Origin: Halomonas sp. UBA3074
GTDB taxonomy: Bacteria > Pseudomonadota > Gammaproteobacteria > Pseudomonadales > Halomonadaceae
DNA: 64,000 bases
Reading direction: 5' to 3'
Assembly (NCBI RefSeq): GCF_002366715.1
Contig: NZ_DFBS01000045.1
Span: 248,001-312,000, forward strand
The translations under genes and the position numbers were made by a program. How positions within the stretch are numbered: the first letter of the stretch is position 1; every line of letters begins with the position of its first letter. This document shows, piece after piece, positions 52,387-59,055 of the stretch. The notes below the pieces were generated by a model. That model did no database searches and had not been told where the DNA came from. It saw only the letters and a program-made list of their open reading frames with translations.

Positions 52387-52665
52387 TCAAGAGGCATTAC
52401 GATCCGGCAGTTCAGATGCTGCAAACTGGTCATCGTTGCTAGTTGAGTAATGCAATTCAGAGCTAGGCTCGATAACAGCGTTTTTGGCAGCGTCGCCGTT
52501 CACAAGCGTCAAATCAGCTGGGGCAATGCGCAAATTTTCGGTACTGTAGTTTGCAGAAGTGCTTGCATGAACGATTTCATTAAGTTCACCAGCCCCCTGT
52601 TCCGCTAGAGCAGCAGTAGACGTTAATGTGATGGCAATGGCAGAAATAAGCGTAACTTTTTTCAT
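52387..52665 (-). CDS. Small exported protein of unknown function
   Basis: 92 residues. The first 21 are a clear signal peptide (MKKVTLISAIAITLTSTAAL, cut after ALA). The mature part is acidic, Asn/Ser/Ala-rich and without cysteine, so it is probably soluble and periplasmic. GAGAG lies nine bases before the ATG and a strong terminator follows, so it is a complete single-gene unit. I do not recognise a family. Confidence 0.65.
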   Translation of the reverse strand: MKKVTLISAIAITLTSTAALAEQGAGELNEIVHASTSANYSTENLRIAPADLTLVNGDAAKNAVIEPSSELHYSTSNDDQFAASELPDRNAS

Positions 52666-53389
52666 GGTTGATACTCTCTTTAATTTACGGATCCAATGAT
52701 CAGATCGTTATGGCGTGCTGCATCAGTAAGTGCGCTAATATTAACTGCGCAAAATAAATAAAAAAATTGATTAAAAGTACTGTTTATATTCGTTTTTATC
52801 GAATTATTTAAAGTTGCTGTTTTTGAACAGACCTGCCAACGGTTATATCCATAATTTTCATTACACTAGCGAAGATGTTCTAAGTGGCCACAAAGCGGCG
52901 ACGCTAATTTTCGCTGAGCGCGTACCTCAATAAATAGCGCATCATCACCGTGTCAAAGCTCACTGGCAAAGTAGTCATACGTGTGTGGGCTCAGCCCGGA
53001 AAGCAAACGCCCTAATCACATGAAAATTCATCTGCTTTATCGGTTAGGGATTGGTTTGGTATGACAGTTAGTCCGATTACCCTCAAGGCTGCTTGGCTAA
53101 GCCCTCTGCCTCAAGACACTGGTTAAAAACTCACGATAAGACCGATAATCTTGAATTTTGGTCAATAGGCGTGAATAAATCACGCTATTTTCGCCTGAAA
53201 AATACTTTTCGTGTATCTCATATGTCTACGGCACTCTGTCGCTGTCAGCAGAGCGCCTTCTGAGTATGGGAGGTGTGCGCGATGGCCCACGTTGTTACCC
53301 AGTAGGCCTGTGGAGCGCTAGATCTCCCTTGTTAACAGGTGATGCCAGCCGCTCATGCCAGATTTGAACCACAGGCCCAAAAATAGCCG
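52666..53389. other. Long intergenic stretch without a recognisable gene
   Basis: 724 bases with stop codons in all frames at short intervals. The part next to 52666 is AT-rich and must hold the promoter of the small exported gene. No RNA gene, repeat or gene remnant could be supported. Confidence 0.5.
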
Positions 53390-54274
53390 TTACCCGTTCC
53401 GCTGGCTTAGGCGTGCTTGGATGATACCGCTAGCCAGTATCAAAGCGCCGCCGATCAACTGCAACGGCGATAAGGCTTCGCCGAATAGGCTCCAGCCGAA
53501 AAGTACCACTGCCAGCGGCTCGCAGTAGGCCAGGGTGCCGTACAGTGCGGTGGGAAGACGGTTTATCGCCAACACGGCAAACAGCAGCGCGACAAAGCCC
53601 GGCACCAGGCCCGCCCCCAGCAGCCACGGCCACTGCCAAGGCGCGGCGCTTAACCCCTCGGGTTTAATCAGGGCGAAGGGTAAAATTGCCAGCGCGCCGA
53701 ACAGTAGCTGCCAGAAGGCACCGGTATGGCCGTTATGACGTGGCGGCAAGCCGCGATTGGTCAAAATAAAGCCGCTGTAGGCAAGCATCGCCAGCAGTGC
53801 AAATCCTAGTCCTGTGGCGTCACTGCCGTTGTCTAGCTTTAGCTGAAACTCCTGCATCATTGCAAAGCCAAATAGTGCTGTGGCAATGCAGCCGAGTTGC
53901 GCGCGCCTCAAGCGCTCATGAAAGACGAAATGCGCTATTAACGCGGAAAACACCGGCGCTAAATACACCACCATAATGGCGTTGGCCATCTGTGTGTAGT
54001 TCATCGCCTGCACGTAAAACAGGATAAATGACGCTAGCAAACCGCCGGTGATTACTACTCCCCAGCCAGGAGCGTGGCGTAGATGTTGGCCGCGGCGGGT
54101 AATGATCAGGTAAAGCAGCAAAAAGCCCGCGCCCAGACCTAGTCGGTAGAACGTGATGCTTTCCGCGCCGAGCTGTGTAATGCGCGAAATCACCCCGATG
54201 GTCGCCATGCCCACGGCGGCGGCAACGGCAAGTAGTAAGCTAGATAACGGCACGATGGTAGAGCGAGAGGGCAT
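53390..54274 (-). CDS. EamA/DMT family permease
   Basis: 294 residues, ten predicted helices in two EamA repeats. The first ends AQLGCIATALFGFAMM; the second has YGTLAYCEPLAVVLFGWSLFGEALSPLQLIGGALILASG, the usual second-repeat signature. Such proteins export amino acids, nucleosides or other metabolites; no substrate can be given. It is an isolated gene in the accessory region with base composition like the core chromosome. Confidence 0.88.
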   Translation of the reverse strand: MPSRSTIVPLSSLLLAVAAAVGMATIGVISRITQLGAESITFYRLGLGAGFLLLYLIITRRGQHLRHAPGWGVVITGGLLASFILFYVQAMNYTQMANAIMVVYLAPVFSALIAHFVFHERLRRAQLGCIATALFGFAMMQEFQLKLDNGSDATGLGFALLAMLAYSGFILTNRGLPPRHNGHTGAFWQLLFGALAILPFALIKPEGLSAAPWQWPWLLGAGLVPGFVALLFAVLAINRLPTALYGTLAYCEPLAVVLFGWSLFGEALSPLQLIGGALILASGIIQARLSQRNG

Positions 54275-54408
54275 GACGGCAACCAGGTGGGAAAAGAAAA
54301 GCAGGAGATGCTACCGCTTTCGATATTGTTCTGCCTTCAATAAAGCGACTAATCTTGAATTCAGGGTTTTAAGCGGGGTTATTTCACGTTTTTATAGAGA
54401 ATAAATGT

Positions 54409-54457
54409 CGACGTCACACCTTGATTGAATAGCGCTACACTTTAGAGTCCGAGCCTA
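54409..54457. repeat. Solitary IS3-type terminal sequence
   Basis: 49 bases that match the right end of the IS at 55483-56685 (read inward) at 43 of 49 positions, starting CGACGTCAC and sharing TAGCGCTACACTTTAGAGTC. No transposase follows. It is either a deletion remnant of a related IS or an end captured upstream of the small gene at 54474. Confidence 0.65.
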
Positions 54458-54473
54458 CTTATGGAGAGTAGCC

Positions 54474-54746
54474 ATGATGCGACACGAGAACATCCTCGCA
54501 GGCTTGGGCGGCATGGGATTAGATGAGGCTATAAAGGACACCCGCGCCGCACTCGACCAGCAATGGCAACCCTCTCAGTTGAGTGTGACCACTGCTAACG
54601 TCAACATATGCCTGACGCAGGAAGAGCGGTTTGCAATAGGGAAGGTAATACGTGAAATGTTGAAAGATCGATTATTGGTACTGGAAAACGAATCAGATTG
54701 CTCAGACCTCGTACGCAATTATCCTTTCAAAGATAATCGAAGGTAA
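54474..54746 (+). CDS. Small protein of unknown function behind an IS end
   Basis: 90 residues, charged, no signal peptide or membrane segment. GGAGAG is seven bases before the ATG. The second half (LTQEERFAIGKVIREMLKDRLLVL) is likely helical. No family recognised. It begins 16 bases after a solitary IS-type end whose spacing to the ATG copies that of orfA in the complete IS, so its promoter may come from the element. Confidence 0.5.
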   Translation: MMRHENILAGLGGMGLDEAIKDTRAALDQQWQPSQLSVTTANVNICLTQEERFAIGKVIREMLKDRLLVLENESDCSDLVRNYPFKDNRR

Positions 54747-54976
54747 TTCAATAAGCTTATGATATTAAGGTATTTGATGATTTAGTAATTGGTCGGTTGG
54801 CCAGAATTAGAAAAGGTGGTGCAACATTGGGTGGTAACGCTCCGAAAATCGAATAGGCATCTTTCGAGTAAAGGCGTACAGACATCAATAGCGAGCCTGA
54901 ACAATTATTCAACTTCTTGAGCAGAATTAATAGAAGGGGCTAAAAACCACGATCAAGTCACCGCAGAATGGCGAGG

Positions 54977-55189
54977 TTATGTGTAAACGCCTCTGTCTAT
55001 CCTCTTAATCAGATCCAGCACCTGCTGACCGTCTACCTGCATGACATCAATGGGACGCTGCCAACTAAGCCCTATAGCTTCACTGTGTAACCACTTGTCC
55101 GCTGCTGTTCGATCCCCACCAAACAGCGCTATAGCCGCCCTCCAGATGACGATTGTACTTTCCTGTTTTGAGTCATCAGTACTAAGCAT
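54977..55189 (-). CDS. MbcA/ParS/Xre-type antitoxin domain protein (DUF2384)
   Basis: 70 residues, essentially only the toxin-binding domain: ALFGGDRTAADKWLHSEAIG, then RPIDVMQVDGQQVLDLIKRI and a final GVY. These are the conserved positions of the C-terminal domain of ParS/MbcA/Xre antitoxins. The N-terminal Xre DNA-binding domain is absent. AGAGGTGAAGAGAT precedes the ATG. It follows the BPSL0761-family gene by 74 bases. No RES-domain toxin is nearby, so whether it is an antitoxin is open. Confidence 0.75.
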   Translation of the reverse strand: MLSTDDSKQESTIVIWRAAIALFGGDRTAADKWLHSEAIGLSWQRPIDVMQVDGQQVLDLIKRIDRGVYT

Positions 55190-55263
55190 ATCTCTTCACC
55201 TCTAGTAAATTCTTGAGGAATCAAATTTTAGATGAGTCACGGCAGTATAGGTTTTGTATTCAC

Positions 55264-55491
55264 TTATTCTTCTTTGCTAGACAGCATAGGATGAAAAATA
55301 GTCCCTGACGTAAGTTTTTCTTCTAACTCGCCAGCCATAAGCACTTCTCTACGGCTTGGGTAATGGCGCAGCAAGCGTCGGGCCTCTTGTCGCTTCTCAT
55401 CAGGAAGGTATTTATCCTTGCTCAGTTCAATCAGAAAGGCTTCAGTCTGGATAATTGCACGTGTCCGTTCATAAGGTAGCGTCGACGTCAC
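55264..55491 (-). CDS. BPSL0761 family protein, start codon supplied by an IS
   Basis: 75 residues: LPYERTRAIIQTEAFLIELS, KYLPDEKRQEARRLLRHYPSR, the pattern of the small uncharacterised BPSL0761 family. The present start, GTG 55491, lies within the IS terminus. Removing the IS and one copy of its GCGT target repeat joins ATG (56690-56692) to ACG CTA CCT TAT, restoring MTLPYERTRA. The insertion is therefore between codon 1 and codon 2-3 of the native gene and cuts it from its promoter. Expression now depends on the IS. Confidence 0.75.
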   Translation of the reverse strand: MTSTLPYERTRAIIQTEAFLIELSKDKYLPDEKRQEARRLLRHYPSRREVLMAGELEEKLTSGTIFHPMLSSKEE

Positions 55492-55498
55492 CCCATCT

Positions 55499-56619
55499 TC
55501 AGTAGCACCTGGATTTAGAGTCTGAAGTTACTTTATCGTTTTTTAACACCAGTTGCTCGGCATAGGCAGAAGGCGTTAATCCTCCAAGTCCTTTCTTCGG
55601 TCTTTCCTCGTTGTATTCCCGTCGCCACGCCTCGATGATGACTCTCGCGTGATGCAGGTTGGTGAACCAGTGCTCATTTAGACATTCGTCTCTAAAACGG
55701 CCGTTGAACGATTCGATGTAGGCGTTTTGATTGGGTTTTCCAGGTTCAATTAAAAACAGAGCAACACCACGCTGATGAGCCCACGTCAGCATGGCGCGTC
55801 CGCAGAACTCCTTGCCATTATCTGTACGAAGGGCACTTGGAAGGCCACGTTGTAGCGCTAGATGATCCAGAATCCGTGTTAACGACAGCCCGTCAATGGC
55901 ACGGTCAGGCACGATAGCCACGGCTTCATGGGTGGCGTCGTCGACAATGGTGAGGTTCTTGATCACTCTCCCTTCCGCCGTGCGGTCAAACACAAAATCC
56001 ATTGACCAGACCTGATTGGCAGCACTAGGGCGGCCCAGGGGCTTGCGTTCAGACAGGGGAATCTTCTTACGCTTGCGTCGCTTTACCTGCAACCGAGCCG
56101 CCGCGTAGAGGCGTTCGACGCGCTTGTGATTGACCTGTTCACCGGCTTGACGCAGCTTCAGGTAGATCATGCCCGCGCCGTAACGACGATGCCGATGGGC
56201 CAAGGCAACAATGCGTTCACGCAATGTCTCATTGCGGTCAGGGGCCGGTTGGTAGCGCAATGCACTGGCACTCATACGAATGACACGGAGCGCTCGGCGC
56301 TCACTCAGGCCACGTGACACCATAAAACGCACCACGTCTCGACGTGCCAGGGCGCTCACCACTTTTTTCTCAGCGCCTCGCGAGTGACCTCCATCTCCAA
56401 TAGCGACTCCGCGAGCAGCTTTTTCAGGCGTCCATTTTCGGCTTCGAGCTCTTTCAGTCGCTTGGCATCGGGGACGCTCATGCCGCCAAACTTGCTGCGC
56501 CAAAGGTAATAACTGGCTTCCGAGAAACCGTGCCGACGGCATAGCTCTTTGATGGGGAGTCCCGCCTCGGCTTCGCCCAAGAAGCCAATGATCTGTTCTT
56601 CGCTGAAACGCTTCTTCAT
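55499..56619 (-). CDS. IS3-family transposase OrfAB (by -1 frameshift)
   Basis: OrfB supplies the DDE integrase core: WSMDFVFD, LRTDNGKEF and NAYIESFNGRFRDECL contain the Asp, Asp, Glu with IS3-typical spacing, and an HTH_21-like segment (RHRRYGAGMIYLKL, NHKRVERLY) precedes it. The full protein arises when ribosomes slip back one base on AAAAAAG (minus strand of 56362-56368), near the end of orfA, joining EALRKK to VVSALARRDVVRF. The C-terminus ends close to the left IS end. Confidence 0.88.
56356..56619 (-). CDS. IS3-family transposase OrfA
   Basis: 87 residues from ATG 56619 (AAGGAG upstream). A helix-turn-helix (FSEEQIIGFLGEAEAGLPIKELCRRHG written here in parts: EEQIIGFL, IKELCRRHGFSEASYYLWR) is followed by a leucine-zipper helix ELEAENGRLKKLLAESLLEME. 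It binds the IS ends and regulates transposition. It ends just after the slippery site. Confidence 0.9.
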   Translation of the reverse strand: MKKRFSEEQIIGFLGEAEAGLPIKELCRRHGFSEASYYLWRSKFGGMSVPDAKRLKELEAENGRLKKLLAESLLEMEVTREALRKKW

Positions 56620-56781
56620 GTCCAATCTCCTTAGCATAGGATCAGACTCTAAAGTGTAGCGCTACTCAATCTGGGGGTGACGTCGGCGTCATTAGACTTC
56701 TCTCATTGTTTCTAGAAGCGATTGGATTGAGTATATCTCACTAAATCGCCCCGAGTATTCTAGGCACTTGTTAGGCTCTTT

Positions 56782-57036
56782 ATGGCCTGTGCGCTTGGGC
56801 AAGCGGTAGGCTCGCCTGTCATCGGTTTATTAGTCGACGGATTTGGCTATGCGGATGCATTTGCGATCTTCTCCGTGATAGGTATTTTGATAGCCGTGTT
56901 ATCGCCCATCTATCCGGGCCATATCGACTATTGGGCGGATGAAGAAGAGCCGCAGTCTGTTGAAGATACTGGCCTTCAGGCCGCGTACGACCACCAGCTG
57001 TTGGACGATGATGGTGAGCCTATCGAACCCGTGTAA
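56782..57036 (+). pseudogene. C-terminal fragment of an MFS transporter
   Basis: 84 residues corresponding to the last two helices of a major facilitator protein (GQAVGSPVIGLLVDGFGYADA, AIFSVIGILIAVLSPIY) and its acidic cytoplasmic tail. All earlier helices are missing, and the sequence before it is the promoter region of the BPSL0761-family gene, so this is a remnant created by deletion. Confidence 0.7.
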
Positions 57037-57112
57037 GAAGAAACCGTTACGGCCTCGTCTAGTGGGTAACAACATTATGTGGCAAGTAGCTTTAGCAAAG
57101 GATCGCGACCTT

Positions 57113-57271
57113 ATGAGCGCTGAAAGAGAAAACGTAATACTACTTGATGGCGGGATGGGACAGGAACTTAGAAAACGCAGCTGCCAGCCGGTATCACCTT
57201 TGTGGTCCGCTCAGCACCTAGCAGCTCCTGTTTATATGCTCAATATAGAGCATGGCCGCGATAGGATTTGA
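57113..57271 (+). pseudogene. N-terminal fragment of a homocysteine S-methyltransferase-like gene
   Basis: About 52 residues starting MSAERENVILLDGGMGQELR, with PLWSAQHLAAPVY. This is the beta-strand 1 region of homocysteine/betaine methyltransferase TIM barrels (LLDGGMGxEL...LWSA). The zinc cysteines, which lie in the missing C-terminal half, are absent. Confidence 0.65.
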
Positions 57272-57272
57272 A

Positions 57273-57376
57273 GGGCGGGGCGGTGGTAAAATCACTTCCA
57301 GAGCGACGGCAATGGCCAAAAGTTCCGCCTCGCTATTAGCCGAGCCACATAATTGTAACCCCAGTGGTGAGCCTGC
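57273..57376 (-). pseudogene. C-terminal scrap of an amidase-family gene
   Basis: The minus strand reads AGSPLGLQLCGSANSEAELL then AIAVALEVILPP, matching the typical end of amidase-signature enzymes (GxPxGLQLxGxxxxDxxLL). Only about 34 codons remain. Confidence 0.55.
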
Positions 57377-57397
57377 CTAATAGCAACAAACGTTCGG

Positions 57398-57424
57398 GAC
57401 ATAAGAGCCCGAGCTCCTTATGTC
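57398..57424. repeat. Inverted repeat
   Basis: GACATAAG and CTTATGTC, with further partial pairing inside. It lies between the amidase scrap and the small membrane peptide. No T tract. Confidence 0.4.
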
Positions 57425-57613
57425 GCTTCATTCACTAAGAAGTAAAATTTTTCTTAGTCCATGAGGGCAAGTTTAATTTATACACATTGTCCCCCTTTAA
57501 TACCGGTTATATCTAGATGCCTATTTGACTGGGCTCAAGCTCACTCAAGACAATCATTAATGCAATGAATGGGCGTGAATGACGCTTAAACGAGTGCTGA
57601 AAACCAATGGGAA

Positions 57614-57700
57614 TTAAAAAATCAGCATGAGAAGCCCAATCACCACTAACAGGCCAATCATAAAAATAATGCCTACCGTGCTAGCCAAAAACTTCAACAT
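57614..57700 (-). CDS. 28-residue membrane peptide
   Basis: MLKFLASTVGIIFMIGLLVV followed by IGLLMLIF: one hydrophobic helix with a single lysine at the N-terminus, so probably anchored with the N-terminus inside. AAAGGAGAGG is five bases before the ATG, a much better ribosome site than chance provides. No partner gene on its strand. Confidence 0.6.
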   Translation of the reverse strand: MLKFLASTVGIIFMIGLLVVIGLLMLIF

Positions 57701-57908
57701 AAAAACCTCTCCTTTCGTTTTTCGATTAGCTCATCAGTAAGCTAACGTTGGTAAAGACGCAACGGCGATGGGGACACAGCAACTTGGTTACTTATCACGT
57801 CAGTGGCTGTTTAACGATAGCGTGCTGGCGTATCGCTGGCCGTGCAATTTCAAGATAGGCGTTCAACCGGCGGTGTGCAAACTACCCTGATCGGCTAAAG
57901 GGGGGCAA

Positions 57909-58493
57909 TCAAAGTAAGTGGATGATGAGAAACGAGAACGCCCCACCGGAGATAACAATGGCCAATAGGGCGAGTAACCCATCGTGTGCCACCAGCGAAA
58001 GCCCAAGGATCAGCAATGCCAGCCCGGCGGCCGACGAAGAAAACGGCACCAGCTCCATCAACGGCATGCAGAGACCGACGATGACGCACAGCATGGCAAT
58101 GCCATAGCTGCCACTCCGATGCACTAAAAACGTTAATCGCGGTTTAAGCACGCGGTCTATGCCCCGCGCTGGCTTGCTCAGCCAATCGAGCGCTTTTTGC
58201 AGTTTGGCATGCTCAACTGATCGGTTGAGGATAAACGCGGGCAACCAAAATTTTTTCCGGCCAATCAACATTTGGACGGCGACTAGCAAGACAAATATCG
58301 CCATGAAAAACGACATGCCCGGTATGCCGCTAAGCGGGGAAAATAGCGTGATGCCGATAAGCATCAACAACGGCCCAAACGAACGGCTGCCAATCGCTTC
58401 GACGACCATGCCGAGAGAGACGTGATCATTTTGGTGGGTCAGTTTGCCAATTCGCTCGAGCATTTGTTCAAGATTTTGTAAGGGCTGGTCCAT
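57909..58493 (-). CDS. Exopolysaccharide synthesis ExoD family protein
   Basis: 194 residues from ATG 58493, with GGAGG upstream. Three to four hydrophobic segments. ExoD marks: GMVVEAIGSRSFGPLLMLIGI, LSGIPGMSFFMAIFVLLVAVQML, RKKFWLPAFILNRSV and a C-terminal helix pair. ExoD of Sinorhizobium is linked to exopolysaccharide and alkaline tolerance; the biochemical role is unknown. It lies 38 bases after the BON lipoprotein gene on the same strand. Confidence 0.85.
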   Translation of the reverse strand: MDQPLQNLEQMLERIGKLTHQNDHVSLGMVVEAIGSRSFGPLLMLIGITLFSPLSGIPGMSFFMAIFVLLVAVQMLIGRKKFWLPAFILNRSVEHAKLQKALDWLSKPARGIDRVLKPRLTFLVHRSGSYGIAMLCVIVGLCMPLMELVPFSSSAAGLALLILGLSLVAHDGLLALLAIVISGGAFSFLIIHLL

Positions 58494-58531
58494 CCTTGAC
58501 CTCCGTGTAATAGGCACTTAATAGCACACTG

Positions 58532-58849
58532 CTATTTAACGATGATGTTATTTTCCACCGTCTTCACGTTATCTTGCTCCCGTGTGATGGCTTCGGCCCT
58601 GCCGCGCTGTTGGGGAGTTTCGACAAAACCACTGAGCATGGCGTGATCGCCGTTCAAATCCACATCAATGGCTGCACCGACCAGCTCTTGCGCTTCAAGA
58701 AGCCGGGCTTTGATTTGCACCGCTGCAAACGTGTCTTGTTGTGCAAGCCGAGCGGCATCATTGATCGGCGAGTTGGTACAGCCAACCAGTAATGCGCAGA
58801 GCAGCAGGCTACGCACTCGCCACTGCGTAAACCAGTGGTAGTGGGGCAT
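58532..58849 (-). CDS. BON-domain lipoprotein
   Basis: 105 residues from ATG 58849 (GGGAGA upstream). The signal peptide has a lipobox LLVGC, so the mature protein is lipid-anchored at Cys24 or so. A single BON domain follows (VQIKARLLEAQELVGAAIDVDL, HAMLSGFVETPQQRGRAEAI, VKTVENNIIV). BON domains bind phospholipid or peptidoglycan-associated partners, as in DolP/OsmY. The ATG overlaps the native, now out-of-frame, stop of the upstream asmA-like gene by one base. Confidence 0.85.
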   Translation of the reverse strand: MPHYHWFTQWRVRSLLLCALLVGCTNSPINDAARLAQQDTFAAVQIKARLLEAQELVGAAIDVDLNGDHAMLSGFVETPQQRGRAEAITREQDNVKTVENNIIVK

Positions 58850-59055
58850 TATTGGGTTTCTCCCTCTTGAATGGCGTCGCGAGAACGGCTGATCAATCCT
58901 TGGCAATATTCCATCTCAGGGCCTCTGCCCACCTCCAGTAGTGGTAAGAGGGCGGTCAGCGGGCTAGCCAGGGCAGCGAGTGCTGCGCTGGCCCCCGCGC
59001 GCCTAATCAGCCCTTGGCGGTGCACGCTAGTCTCAATATGGTTGAAAGTGCCCCC
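58849..59055 (-). pseudogene. Out-of-frame C-terminus of the AsmA-like gene
   Basis: One base behind the G5 tract (C5 at 59051-59055 on the plus strand) a second frame reads GGTFNHIETSVHRQGLIRRA, then ALLPLLEVGRGPEMEYCQGL and SRSRDAIQEGETQ, stopping at 58849-58851. This is the usual AsmA ending (LLPLxExG...C). A single missing G explains the shift, by mutation or base-calling error. Confidence 0.7.

Larger units (their letters stand above)
55483..56685 (-). mobile_element. IS3-family insertion sequence (IS407-like size and target repeat)
   Basis: 1203 bases. The ends begin CGACGTCACCCC on both sides as imperfect inverted repeats that can be followed for over 40 bases. The flanks carry a 4-bp direct repeat GCGT (55479-55482 and 56686-56689). 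It contains orfA and orfB with an A6G slippery site. It inserted into the 5' end of a BPSL0761-family gene. All parts look intact. Confidence 0.85.

Noticed and set aside
50204..57400. Second copy of the tRNA-Arg 3' end marking the far border of the island
   Set aside because: No repeat of the T-arm sequence was found by eye within the window.
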